From Paralvinella palmiformis (lineage: Eukaryota > Annelida > Polychaeta > Terebellida > Alvinellidae), in contig JAODUP010000015.1 of assembly GCA_025642065.1 (NCBI GenBank), forward strand, positions 344,001-408,000: DNA of 64,000 nt. Reading direction: 5' to 3'. The notes beneath the pieces were generated by a model, which saw nothing but the letters and a program-made list of their open reading frames with translations, was not told the DNA's origin and ran no database searches. The position numbers were made by a program, and so were the translations under genes. Shown piece after piece: positions 1-11,099 of this stretch (positions are counted from its first letter, which is position 1; the number at the start of each line of letters is the position of its first letter).

Positions 1-495
1 CTTCCCGGCTTACATCCCGGTCCCCAGCAATCTAACTTCCCTTCCATATCTATCGGTGGTAATGTTGACATTTCAGGTTCTCTGGCCGAACAGCAGCAGA
101 TGTTGGTAGCATCCGACGTGGCCATCGGCCAGGTCGGCGCATTGCAATACGAGCAACAGCTGCAGCAGGAACAGCAACAACAGCCACTTTATCCAGACAC
201 CGGGCCGGAGGTGATCGGAGAATCCCAAGATCCCAACAAGTTGCTTCACGACATAGGCATGGAGCAGCCCATCTCGCAGGTGGCTCCGGTCCAGGGGATT
301 CCCATCCAGGGTCAACTGCCCGTAAATTCCGGATTCGAATCCGGCGCCGCTGTTCCGGCGGTGCCTGCTGCGATCCAGCCTGCCCAGCCAGCACCCGAGG
401 GTTTGCCACAGCCCCAGGCCCCAGTCATCATAGGTCAACAGGTGCAGGACGTCTTGAGTCAGCAAATAAACCCTTCATTGGACGATGGTCCAGAT
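1..495 (+). other. Gln/Pro-rich low-complexity N-terminal region of the GH1 protein
   Basis: This stretch is continuous with the GH1 frame. It encodes about 165 residues with runs of Q (QLQQEQQQQ near 160-185) and PQPQAP-type segments, few hydrophobics and no cysteines. It reads as an intrinsically disordered spacer ahead of the catalytic barrel. It could be a linker from another domain further upstream. Base composition is more GC-rich than the flanking introns, as expected for coding sequence. Confidence 0.7.
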
Positions 496-962
496 TTCCA
501 TTATGGACAGTTTCCTAATGGGTTCTTCTGGAGCGTGGCTACATCGGCATATCAAATAGAAGGAGGATGGAACGAAGATGGTAACGATTTCTAGATGTTT
601 TGAATCTATTCTCCAACTCTCTGGTCACTTACAAACTGCATGATTTGCTAAAATTAAACCAAACGATACGCATTAAATTAGGTCATTACGCGATTTCCAG
701 GTAAAGGTATGAGCATATGGGACACGTTTTCTCACGTACCTGGTCGTATTGAAGACGGAACTACAGGCGATATGGCATGTGACAGTTATCATAAATATAA
801 AGAAGATGTTCAGATGATTAAAGCTCTTGGGGTAGGTATATCATATAATATTGATGTTGCTAAATGAAACAGATTACAACTTATAATTATTATTTTTAAA
901 TTACCGTTTCTCATCAAATAGTTTGTTATCTTGTACAGTAAATATTTATCAGTTGTAATGAC

Positions 963-993
<31 letters not shown>

Positions 994-1873
994 TTATTAT
1001 TATTATTATTATTATTATCAACAGTAGTAGTAGTAGTAGTAGTAGTAGAAGTTATAGCAATAGTATTGACTCACAGACAATTTATACATGCACATACATT
1101 AATATTGTGGTAATATATTTTCTAGGTGAAACATTACCGATTTTCACTATCATGGGCTCGTATACTACCATTCGGTATCGGGATCGAACCTAATGCCAAA
1201 GGAATAGAATATTACAGTAACCTAATAAACGAACTGATAGCTAACGGGATCCAGCCAGCTGTTACACTTTATCATTGGGATCTGCCACAATCCCTGGAAG
1301 ACAGAGGTGGTTGGCTTAACGAGTCAATAATAGTGCCGGCGTTTGCTAATTATGCCAGAACTTGCTACAAGGCATTTGGAGATAGGGTACGAATACACTA
1401 ATTCCGATATTTAGATAATCACGTTCTGGATCAATCTCACAGTTGATTGAGCCTTTGGTGCTTTTATTCACTAGCATAGCTTAACAACATATTACCAATT
1501 GATGCATGAATGCAAATATAAATTTACGACTAATAACGCCTTTCCCGGTCCCTTTACTATAGGTCAAGTTCTGGATCACCCTCAATGAGCCATTTATAAC
1601 GGCTAATGCAGGGTATGGTCGTGGCAAGAAGGCTCCAGGATTGACAGGAGAGGGCGATCTCGTCTACATAGCAGGACACAACTTACTTAAAGCTCATGCA
1701 CAAGCATACAGGATCTACCAGCGAGAGTTCCAAAGTACACAAAAAGGTTCAGTATCAAGTGTCTCCTACTAATAGTATTACAACAACAACAACACCAACA
1801 ACAACACAAACAGCACTGTTACTACTATTAATAAAATTATTATGACGTTAATGGTACTGATACTAATAATTTA

Positions 1874-1924
<51 letters not shown>

Positions 1925-3120
1925 TGTATTATTATTATTATCGTAGGTTTTGTTGGCATAACGCTGAACATCGTGTACAAAGAGCCACTGAATCCAGACA
2001 ATCCGCTAGACGTTGAAGCTGCCGAGAGAGCGATGCAGTTTGACATGGGATGGTTTGCCAATCCTATTTACGGTGATGGAGATTATCCCGAGGTGATGAA
2101 GAAGCAGGTGGCCATGAAGAGTCAACAGCAAGGACTATATCAGTCCAGACTGCCGGAATTTACAGATGCCGAAAAGAAAAATATAAAAGGTACTTCAGCA
2201 TGGGCAATCTACAATATTCAGTCATGGGTTATGGAAGGTTAGGCACTTTTGTGCTGATTTCGTTTAGCGTTTGTTGATATATGCTATCTACAGTAGCCAG
2301 TGTCCATTTATGTCTCTAATGTTCGAATTTCCATTCATTTGTTGCAGGGACAAGTGACTTCTTTGGTCTGAACACGTACACGACTCGTAGAGTAGAACAT
2401 TTCGTCCAACCTTTTGATAAGCCGAGTTTCTCTAGAGATCAAGACGTGAGAGAACAAACAGATCCGTCATGGCCAAGGTCGGCATTTTATATGTAGTACG
2501 AACGATAATTTGAATTTGCTAGCCATGATGTGAAATAAGACACATTTACAGTTATATCCTGTAAAAGAGAGGGTTATCTCACTATAAGCAATATACAATT
2601 TTTTATGAACGGCTTTTTAACGTCAACCGTAAACTACTTCCGGTCTAATTGCATTAAGTGTATATATATATATATTATAATACATGATTGAAAACATGGA
2701 TCTAGTTTAGTTCAATGATTATCCTTTTGGAGCTTTTCATACAAATACACACGCCCCGCGTGTGTATGTATAATTGAAATTCCGAATTGAGTTTCTGAGA
2801 AATGCTGGCCCATATCACTAATGCAACAAAATATGTGTTTCATTTCTGGACGTTCTCCCATAATAATATCATTATTTTTTAAACTATTATATTAAAGATT
2901 TGTCGATCTATTACAATTATCCAGCACTATACAATAGTGTTGAACGACACTATTCCATGATAGATTCGCTGCGGATTTTAAATTGAGACACTGTATTCTC
3001 CAATTAGACGAATAACACGATGAAACCATAACTGTCTTTGTGTGGATGAGTCTTTAAAGTCTCTTTATACAAACACAAATATCCTACAGACTTTTAAAAT
3101 ATATGAATTATGGCATTACG

Positions 3121-3154
<34 letters not shown>

Positions 3155-3156
3155 AA

Positions 3157-3215
<59 letters not shown>

Positions 3216-3852
3216 CCTTCAATAAGAGAACTGAGGATAAATTTGCGAACATTTACTGACACACTCGAATGGATAATTTCTTGTATAAGATTATATAACA
3301 TTTGCGATTGATTTTAGGTCTGGATCACCATGGTTACTTGCCTATCCCGAAGGGATGCGAGGGTTACTTAACTGGGTGAAGAATCACTACGGAATGGTTC
3401 CTATCTATGTTACGGAGAACGGGATTTCTGACCGAAATGGAACCCTGGAAGATTACCATAGAATATATTACTACAAATTCTACCTGAACAATATACTTAA
3501 GGGTAAGCACTCGATGGCGTTGGCATGATAAATTTTAAATGGTGCCCTTCCAGCATATCTTCCTCTGGTTTTAAAGAAATATATATATATTTCGTTTTGG
3601 TTGATTAATATCTATCATTTCATCATCTTTTTTCCCCCCGGTTCAGCTATAAATATGGACGGCGTTCGCGTCATCGGATACACGGCTTGGTCGCTAATGG
3701 ACAACTACGAATGGGAGAAGGGCTACTTGGAGAGATTTGGACTTTATCACGTCGACTTCACCGACCCGAGTCGACCGAGGACGCCTAAAGCATCCGCTAA
3801 ATACTACGCCGAAATCATCGCCAACAACGGCTTCCCATCTCCAACATCCTAA
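1..3852 (+). CDS. Glycoside hydrolase family 1 (beta-glucosidase / lactase / myrosinase-like), 5' end outside window
   Basis: Eight exons join in frame: 1-580 (open at the window edge), 701-831, 1126-1386, 1563-1746, 1947-2189, 2348-2477, 3318-3502, 3647-3852 (TAA at 3850). All junctions are GT-AG and the visible 1920 nt give 639 residues. The GH1 domain runs from about residue 166 to the end: N-terminal signature [22 protein letters not shown], acid/base TLNEP (Glu 333 of the visible part), nucleophile YVTENG (Glu 543), and [12 protein letters not shown] near the C-terminus. GH1 retaining enzymes hydrolyse beta-linked glycosides; nothing here fixes the substrate. The roughly 470-residue domain is full length and complete in its key residues, so it is probably active. 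The first 165 visible residues are Gln/Pro/Gly-rich and match no domain I know. The end (NNGFPSPTS) has no membrane segment. A signal peptide, if present, lies upstream. Klotho-type homologues usually lose a catalytic Glu, which argues against that subfamily. Confidence 0.93.
962..1050. repeat. Trinucleotide microsatellites (ATT)n and (AGT)n in a GH1 intron
   Basis: A run of ATT/TTA units is followed by a run of AGT units, between exons 701-831 and 1126-1386. Long open frames over it are repeat artefacts. Confidence 0.9.
1874..1941. repeat. (AAT)n / (ATT)n microsatellite in a GH1 intron
   Basis: A tract of about 15 AAT units ends 27 bases before the acceptor of the exon at 1947, close to the likely polypyrimidine and branch-point region. 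Confidence 0.85.
3123..3211. repeat. (CT)n followed by (TA)n microsatellite in a GH1 intron
   Basis: About 14 CT units are followed by about 23 TA units in the 840-base intron between exons ending at 2477 and starting at 3318. Confidence 0.9.
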
Positions 3853-4086
3853 ACGGACTAGATGTGGAATTTGTAAACGCCAGCTGCTAGTTATGTGCCA
3901 GCAGCTGGAAATGCTCTGTAAAATGTGTTCTCTCTTCGTAAACCTTGTATGTGGAATATTTTGACTAATGCCAATTATTAATATTTATATTTTGAATGAT
4001 GGATAATCTTCCGAGATAATGCGAAGATGTTCATTCATTCACGTTCGTAGTTGTTTTTATTATCCAAATGCAGTTTGTAGACATGA

Positions 4087-4089
<3 letters not shown>

Positions 4090-4157
<68 letters not shown>
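4090..4157. repeat. (TA)n microsatellite in the GH1 3' flank
   Basis: About 33 uninterrupted TA units lie between the stop codon and the candidate polyadenylation signal. Confidence 0.9.
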
Positions 4158-4165
<8 letters not shown>

Positions 4166-4186
4166 TAAATATTAATCTTCTTCCGT

Positions 4187-4192
4187 AATAAA
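4187..4192 (+). promoter_or_regulatory. Candidate polyadenylation signal for the GH1 gene
   Basis: This AATAAA lies 335 bases after the GH1 stop codon and just beyond a long TA tract, and is the nearest canonical signal I noticed. Use in vivo is inference. Confidence 0.4.
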
Positions 4193-4199
4193 TTAACAA

Positions 4200-5839
4200 T
4201 ACTTTACAGGTGAATTAATTTCTTTTTTACCGAACCTAATAAGTTTTAAGAGACATTTAACTGCCTCAGTGTGACATAGCTGGATCTCTTCCATAAATTA
4301 TGTTGGTGCTTTTGTCAAAAAGAAAAACCAGGCAAAAACAATAATTTAATTCAAAATCTTCAATTTTTTAATTATATCCTAATAAATTAATACAATCTTG
4401 TAAATATAGAAATGAGTAAATGTTGAAGAAGGTTTTCAGCAGTGATCCGGCTAATGCATACGAGTAAAAATAGGATACTTCCTTGTCACAGTACTGTAAA
4501 CATTTTGAAGTCTATTCATTGTAGAGTTTATAAGTGAATTCTCCAATTCATTAAGACATTTTTATACTGTACACTGTAGATATTATACGTATAACGTAGA
4601 AAACCTATATGTGCTAGTGTAAAGAAAGCATGAGCGGCAAAATGAATGAAATATTCGTGGAAATACCTATATGTGATTTGGTTGATTCAGATAATAAATA
4701 GCTCTGGGTGTAACTATGGTAGCCTTATCAAAGAAAGGTTCAGATTACTTGTGTACAGAGCCACGTGTTTAAGATTCACATAACAAATGAACTGGCGGAC
4801 CTTACTATAATACCCAACATATAAATAAATATACAACGTCGGTTTGTGTGTGTGTGCGTGCGTGCATGTGCGTCTGTGTGAGTTGTTGTTATATAGAGAG
4901 CTAGATATATGGCCGAAGATGAATCCTTAATATTATTAATCAATCACCTGTTTTAATTTGTCTATGCAATCTTGACGGGATCCTAGTGTCCAAATCTGAT
5001 CAGAAAGACACCGCAATACAAAAGATGTTGGACTTGTTCGACTTGTGGCTACTACTGCATGGCAATAAGTTTCTCGAAAAGCAGGAATATCAGACACTAC
5101 TTCCATCTACATTTCAAAAGTTCTACTTCATAGAAATCCACGCATTGTAATAAGATTAGATAATGAACTATTGTTCTACTCTTTTTGGGTAGAAGAGTTA
5201 CAACTTCCACCTCATCTTCCATGATAATTAGATTATAGCTATTTCATTAGATATTGTTAGATCTACTTATGGCCAAAGGTATTCTATTCTAAACATATAG
5301 TCGTTTATAATGTGTGGTTGTGCGCGCGCGCGCGCGCTTGTGTGTGTTTGTGTGTGTGTGTACCGTATATAGACGTCTTATGTGAGTCATTCTGTGGCTT
5401 CAGATCGCGGCCCACAACGGTAGTGTTGCCGACTACCGCCAGATGTCGCACTAGTTGTGAATATTGTTAATTGGTATGACTATGACATAGTATTATATTC
5501 TATATATGCAGAAAGAATCAGGTAACTTAAATAACAATTGATTTTAAATAATTTTCCTTTTTTTTACTGCAAGTTAATTGATAAATTATTTACAAAATAA
5601 TTGTTAAAAATAAATGCAATAATCATAAAAATCAAATTAGTCACAAACAATCAATAACACAAACAATAAAATTGAAACGCATCATTTTTGGCAGTGATTG
5701 AAATCACTAAATAAAATGACACATATTATAAAAGGTTTTGTGCCGTACACTGCAGCGAAGAATTGATCGATCGTATGTATGAAAGGTTGCGAGTCGTTTC
5801 GTCGCCTATGAGAAGTCGTTTCGTCTCCAACCTACGATG

Positions 5840-5907
<68 letters not shown>

Positions 5908-6132
5908 ATAAAATGGTTTAATAAATGAAATACATAAAAATTGCATAGACCAGTATATAAGAATATATGTGGCACATCGTTTTAACAACTCCTTAACCAA
6001 AATATCCCCTGCTATCAATTCAGACCATGATTTAGTAATAATTTCTTGTGATTTATTGAATTTTTGTCAACAATATCGCAAGGTCACACGTATATACATG
6101 GGTATGTGTTGGAAATATTTGCTAAGTACCTT

Positions 6133-6167
<35 letters not shown>

Positions 6168-6390
6168 TTTATTACCATATAATATGTATTAACATTATAA
6201 TATAAAGTAAAATTTTAAAAACATATTTGTGTATGTGATCTAGAATAATTACTGACGGCGACGAAAAGAACTACACTATGGAGGGGGCGTACATCTTCCC
6301 AGTATATACATGGAGATTATTCTGCCCCAAATCTCTTACGCCCCTTTGATACGCGACCGCACCGTGTTTTATATTCTGAACTAGTATCTT
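4200..6390. other. Intergenic stretch, no gene seen
   Basis: AT-rich sequence with no convincing exon. It contains GT/GC microsatellites (about 4842-4880 and 5317-5365) and TA tracts at 5843-5904 and 6137-6166. Confidence 0.6.
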
Positions 6391-6393
6391 TTT

Positions 6394-7078
6394 TTAGATA
6401 ATGTTCGTATTGATATCGGAAGGGAAATAATAATCTGTTAGTTCGTTGTATAGTGGTTCGGAATGATTGAAATTAGGAGCATTTCTGGCTAGAACAACAT
6501 ATTTGCGGTTCCTTCTGGCACTAGCTGTAGGAGTAATCATAATATACGAACGTGGAGATAGATTCTTGGTAACAATGCCATTCTGCAAAGGTCAACCGTG
6601 TTTTGTGGGGGGGATGGGGGTAGGGTGGTTAATGAACACTGAATATCTGTTAATTGTGGACATGCTGTTCTGTCTTAGTGTACGTGTTTCCTTTTGTTGG
6701 TGTATTTCGCAGGTGTAGTAGACCAACTAATGGATCAGTACAATTTTTCAAGAGATTTTTTTGTAGATTTAATAGCAGCTTCAGCACGTCCATTTGTTTG
6801 GCTAAAATATGGTGGGCTTGTTACATGTTGGAATTTCCACTGCTTAGTAAATTGTGTATATGCCTCAGAGATTAACTGGGAGCCATTGTCGGTGAGACAT
6901 ATCGCTGGAGACCGATGGCCTGCGAGAACTCGTTTCGTAGCTTCTATTGCACAGGAACTCTGTAACTCTGGAAAAAGATCAAATTCAAAGAAATCGCTGT
7001 TGTGCTTGAGAATGTCCTGCGAAATATATTGCCATGGCAAATCTGGTACTGGATGACTAAACAGAGGCTCCTTATGGT
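6394..7078 (-). pseudogene. Ty3/Gypsy retrotransposon pol remnant (integrase core and C-terminal linker)
   Basis: Read on the minus strand, 7078-6735 gives a retroelement integrase segment: the usual lead-in HPVPDLPWQ, then LTDNGSQ (second catalytic Asp region) and QTNGRAEAA (catalytic Glu region). The segment carrying the first catalytic Asp is missing or scrambled. After about 150 unreadable bases, 6588-6394 resumes with TKNLSPRSY and RRNRKYVV, the integrase C-terminal tail typical of Gypsy elements. No gag, protease, RT or LTR was found nearby. It is an inactive internal fragment. Confidence 0.85.
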
Positions 7079-7089
7079 ATTGAAACGCA

Positions 7090-7236
7090 CTTCCGTGATC
7101 TAGCGCTAGCGTGTTGGAGCACAGATGACTACCACCCGTTTTTGAATCTCGGTGTGGGCATATCTTAAGGTTGTTTCATCTTTGATTTCGTTTCATTACC
7201 TTTGAAGGTGGCTCGGCCACCAATCATCATCACCAT
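7090..7236 (+). mobile_element. tRNA-derived SINE, family A, copy 1
   Basis: The head matches the family A consensus: an A-box-like segment (tctagcgctagcgtgttgg), a B-box-like segment (tttgaatctc), then the shared body (gttgtttcatctttgattt, ctcggcc) and an ATC-rich tail. Five more copies occur in the window. It abuts the Gypsy remnant. Confidence 0.75.
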
Positions 7237-7244
7237 ATTTTGGT

Positions 7245-7515
7245 GTTGAACCGGATACTGTGCACACCAATTCAATTCCGGAATTAGAATTGATTATTTA
7301 AAAAAAGGAATTGGAATTGAGAAATTTTGAATCAGAATTGAAATATCTTGAATTGGAATTGAAATTTTTTGAATTGGAATCGAAGTTTCCTGCAAAACAT
7401 TTAAATCCAGAAATTAATTTACCATTTTTAAAACGTTAATACTTATATCTGGTGTTACCAATATACTGGAACCATAATGATCCAGAACTTTGGTTCCTTA
7501 CATATATAATTAATT
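7245..7515 (+). repeat. GGAATT-rich dispersed repeat, copy 1
   Basis: Many AATTGGAATTGA motifs are followed by a unique segment (ttaccaatatactggaacc, gatccagaactttgg). The same order occurs in reverse complement at 8572-8835, and parts recur at 7890-7960 and 8205-8390. This is probably a non-autonomous DNA transposon. Confidence 0.7.
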
Positions 7516-7889
7516 TTATCATCTCACCGGAAATGCCAATCTGGAGTAAACCTTCTCCCTCCTCTCCTAAAACTTTGACTACTATAGCCTGTCCCCAGAT
7601 CTAACTGTTATAATAACCATTTGAAATCTTTTGTAAACTTACCATATGCCAGTGGTTTAGTAACCAGCAGGGTTGTGAAAGTAAGTACAGAATTTGACCC
7701 TGCTGGGCAGAACTAAGCAAAAACATTGGTTTCAAGGTTCCTACTAGACAGTGGAATATGAACACATCTTTGATGATTAGAAAATATACTCTTACATGGG
7801 GACGCACCCATGACTATGATCCACCACTTGATATAATCAAATATCTCTTTAGCTAAAAGCGCTTTGTGGTTAGGCTAGCGCTAATTTTA

Positions 7890-7953
7890 CCACGTTAACA
7901 CTTACATGTGGTGTTACCAATATACTGGAACCAAATTGATCCAGAACTTTGGT

Positions 7954-8030
<77 letters not shown>
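7890..8030 (+). repeat. Partial GGAATT-family repeat fused to a long (TA)n tract
   Basis: The core segment around ttaccaatatactggaacc (7912-7950) recurs and ends in a TA run of about 36 units at 7957-8028. The other copies have only short TA runs at the same point, so the tract has expanded within the element. Confidence 0.65.
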
Positions 8031-8031
<1 letters not shown>

Positions 8032-8204
8032 CTGACTGTGGAACCCAACGTGAGTATTTAACCAATTAAATTTGTCTGGATACCTTGAGCTCCGCCCACA
8101 ACACGGTGACACCACCACATAGCATGCCTGTAATCTATATAGAGATATTGTTATTTAGGAATTTACCCCCGTTCAATGTTTAGAACGGGCAAAATAAAAT
8201 TAAA

Positions 8205-8390
8205 TTCACAAATTAAATTACCATTTAATTTTTTAATTCAGAAATATTTCTTCCATGACAATCCTACTTGAAATATAAACTACTCGTGAATTGGAATTGA
8301 AAAATTTGAAATTTGAATTGAATTGGAATTGATAAATTTGAGGTGGAATTGGAATTGACAAAATGGAATTGATTCCATGTCTGCCCTACA
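8205..8390 (+). repeat. GGAATT-rich dispersed repeat, copy 3 (partial)
   Basis: Several gaattggaattga units end with gattccatgtctg, which parallels the ccccatgtctg end of the copy finishing near 8835 and probably marks the element terminus. Confidence 0.55.
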
Positions 8391-8571
8391 TAATGATAGA
8401 TAATCGGATTGCTTGTTATTTAGTATTATATAATCATTCTGAATAAATGGTTTCCACCCACTGACCTATATATATAGCTCCGCCCAGCAGGGGTCAGATC
8501 CTCTATTTACTTTCACAACGGTAATGGTAAGTTTACCAAAGATCTCAAATGGTATTATATATATATATAAG

Positions 8572-8835
8572 GAACCAAATTTCTGGATCATTATGGCTCC
8601 AGTATATTGGTAACACCACATGTAAGTGTTAACATTGTAAAAATGGTAAATTAATTTCTGGATTAATTTTTTGGTAGGAAACTTCAATTCCAATTCAACA
8701 TTTCTCAATTCCAATTCCAATTCCAAATTTCTCAATTCCAATTCCAATTCATTTTTTTTAAATAATCAATTCCAAATCCAGAATTGGAATTGACCATCAA
8801 TTCCAATTCCGGACTTGAATCGACCCCATGTCTGA
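8572..8835 (-). repeat. GGAATT-rich dispersed repeat, copy 2, inverted
   Basis: This is the reverse complement of 7245-7515: ggttccagtata core, then runs of caattccaattcc, ending gaccccatgtctg. With copy 1 it makes a large inverted arrangement about 1.6 kb across. Confidence 0.7.
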
Positions 8836-9234
8836 TGTAAAGGCCTACAATACGATTATGTATTATGCATAGAAATAATATCAAAATGTTATTAAAATAT
8901 ATCTACCTGGAAATTAATTCTTCAAATGACCATTCAACTAGAGTTCGAGACTTCATGTTTCTCAGTTGCAAAAGCTAGGGGCGACCATAGAATAAACGAC
9001 TCTCTGCGGGGCGGATCTACGGGTGGAGTAGGGATCCTCCAATATATCATTTGACGACATAATAACTAGTAGTAGTACTGCGAATTTGTCATTCTTAAAC
9101 AACCACACATTGAGTATTGAGTATTGTGTAATATGTGCCTGACATTTTACTTAGTATAAAATTAAGTATAAGGCAAAATTCCTGGAGTTTGCTCTGAAAT
9201 AATATTGCCCCAACACTCGCCACGAGAAACTTAA

Positions 9235-9600
9235 AGGTTGGTGCAAGACACGCTGGGATGAAAGACATTCTTGTTTAAAAAATGTGCTGAACTTTATTAA
9301 CACATCACTTGCCTTGGTGCTATGGTTAATCCGCATGTTTGTCAAGACGTTAATGAAAGTCGTTAGAATTGTGATAGTGACACCAAGACTACGGCTCACG
9401 GTATGAAACATAGTCTGCAGAGTTTTGGAGTTATTGTTGGCTTCACAGTATTAAAGAATAGTTTAGATTATTTGAAATGTTTGTCAGCTAAACTACAAAG
9501 AAGGGATATTGACATCTTTGAGGCATACACAATGATTGACAATAGCAAATCAGAGATTCAGTGTTTGAGGGATGACATTTGTTTTGTTTATTTCAAGTGA
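9235..9600 (+). pseudogene. hAT-like transposase remnant (ZMYM/KRBA2-type domain)
   Basis: A frame through 9235-9400 gives WCKTRWDERHSCLKNV. A second frame from 9403 gives a 65-residue piece containing YLKCLSAKLQRRDIDIFEAY up to a stop at 9600. CKTRWxERH followed by LSxxLQxxxxDIxxAY is characteristic of hAT-type transposases and their domesticated zinc-finger relatives. The frames are broken and neither an N-terminal BED finger nor a C-terminal dimerisation region is visible, so this is a fossil. Confidence 0.7.
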
Positions 9601-9639
9601 AGAAGCATATCCTGTAAGGTAATTGTCGTTAAGTCTAAC

Positions 9640-10060
9640 TACTGGCATAGAGCGTTTCTTTGTTGTGTTTATTGTGGACAAGAGAAGAAGAAGTGGTTTG
9701 GATCTTCCTCTGCAAAACCACAGCTACATTTGGCATCATCTACAACATGAAGACGGAAACATAGATGGGCATTGAAATTACTACATTGGATTCGCATTCT
9801 AGTCAGTTGGATGTTTTCACTTCCGGGACCGTAAAAATAGAGTTCACTTTTCATATTGCTTAATTTGAACTTAAATGTTGTAAGACTAGAAACACTTTTT
9901 TCCTTCTGAACTAAGTCCGTTCCATTCATTTACCATATTTGGTAGAAACGATTTGGTAAAGGTTGATGATCTGCAAATTGGCATGATCAAATCATTTAGC
10001 CTGCGTAGTGCATACGGAGCTCAGGCCTGGATAGTGTACAGAGGACAGGTGAAAGGGGTG
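9640..10060 (-). pseudogene. LINE ORF2 C-terminal remnant
   Basis: On the minus strand the sequence reads LRRLNDLIMPICRS and NMVNEWNG, and then a segment ending CSCGFAEEDPNHFFFSCP. This terminal CxCG...HFFxxCP motif is a common C-terminal signature of invertebrate non-LTR polymerases. RT and endonuclease regions are absent. Confidence 0.7.
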
Positions 10061-10149
10061 CATAGACGTCTTCATGATGCGACATCTGTGTTCGATCATT
10101 AGATTAACCTGGAAGGACAAAGTAACAATAATTCTGTTTTCACTTGTCT

Positions 10150-10455
10150 GTTCCCAGGGTTAAACTCATACTGGGACTCGTACTTTTTCAGTCGCTGTTA
10201 CTACTCTTTGGAATTCACTCCCTGTATATGTTATGTCATCAAATAGCATCGTTTCTTTCCGTTATCATTTGAAAACTCACCTTTTCAGACCTGCTTGCTT
10301 ATCCTTCCTACGTTTCCACTCCATCTGATCATTTGTTGATGAATTTTGCATCGTACCTGGACTATGAGTTTGCCCAACCCCTGTACTAGGTGCGCCACTG
10401 ACCTTGCTCGAATCTCTTCGAGGATATTGGCGCAACAGAAGGTTGCTATTATTAT
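10150..10455 (+). mobile_element. 3' end of an L2/CR1-like LINE (coding tail plus 3' UTR)
   Basis: The plus strand reads TRTFSVAVTTLWNSLP...KTHLFRP, the usual last 50 residues of CR1/L2-like ORF2. A 3' UTR follows (gtttgcccaacccctgtact, then gatattggcgc) and ends in a short ATT run. The same 3' UTR occurs alone at 27046-27145 and, inverted, at 54315-54425, which identifies those as 5'-truncated copies. Confidence 0.7.
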
Positions 10456-10645
10456 TATGGCAGATCTTCTGGTTAAAAAAGATCCTCCTGTGGACTGGAC
10501 ACCTCTTCAGGATGACAACAGACAGACCACCAAAGCATATCTTATACTCTAAATTGTCTTCTGGTTACAGAAAGACTGGACTCCCTCGTCTCCGGTTCAA
10601 GGATACCATCAAGAGAAACCTGAAGCTGAGAGACATTATATGTGA
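10455..10645 (+). pseudogene. Fragment of an endonuclease-reverse-transcriptase LINE C-terminus
   Basis: The plus strand reads LLWTGHLFRM, then PKHILYSKLSSGYR and LRFKDTIKRNLK. The pattern WxGHxxRMxxxRxPK...LxxGxRxxGxPxxRxKDxxKxNL is a common C-terminal tail of animal LINE polymerases. Only this tail remains. Confidence 0.7.
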
Positions 10646-10849
10646 TATTTATGTAATATTTATATAACTCCCTATTCAGCTAGAAGCTACTCTAATGCGC
10701 TTTACAATATTATTTACAATATTATTATCCCTGACTCAGACCTGTTTCCACCCAGCACCTATCTCAACTCCCAAGGGAGCATATAACGCATGATGACATT
10801 ATAGGTGCAAAGCGTAACTGAAACACATATGTAGCGGGTCCTGTCAGGT

Positions 10850-11098
10850 ACTCATTTTATGGATGAGTAAACCAGTCGCCACGTGACAGCATTGCAGCTC
10901 ACGGAACCTCGAACCCGCGACCGTTCGGCTACGAGTCCTACGCTCTAACTAACTGCGCTATCACGGCTCGACCCACATTAAGAGCGACTCATGTACACCA
11001 TTCTCAAAACAGAGAGCTAAATGATAAGTGGCTGTCATGAAATGAAAGCAGTCTTTGTCGTACCGCGACTGACAGCATGATGATGATGATGATGATTA
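10850..11098 (-). mobile_element. tRNA-headed SINE-like element with (ATG)n tract
   Basis: On the minus strand, 10976-10900 resembles a tRNA: an A-box-like tagcgcagttagttagagc, an anticodon-arm-like segment, and a B box ggttcgagg. The T-stem and acceptor do not pair, so it is not a working tRNA. The adjoining unique sequence and an (ATG)n run at 11072-11098 fit a SINE or a SINE/LINE mosaic. Confidence 0.5.
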
Positions 11099-11099
11099 T

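Noticed and set aside
3116..3301. Open frames made of alternating Ile-Tyr residues at TA tracts (also 5806-6018, 7870-8118, 12101-12445, 45469-45807, 48441-48725, 49082-49465)
   Set aside because: They exist only because long TA runs lack stops in two frames; composition is pure repeat.
6467..7056. Plus-strand open frames over the Gypsy remnant
   Set aside because: They are antisense shadows of the minus-strand integrase sequence.
10900..10976. Functional tRNA gene on the minus strand
   Set aside because: A and B boxes are present, but the T-stem and acceptor stem do not pair; better explained as a SINE head.
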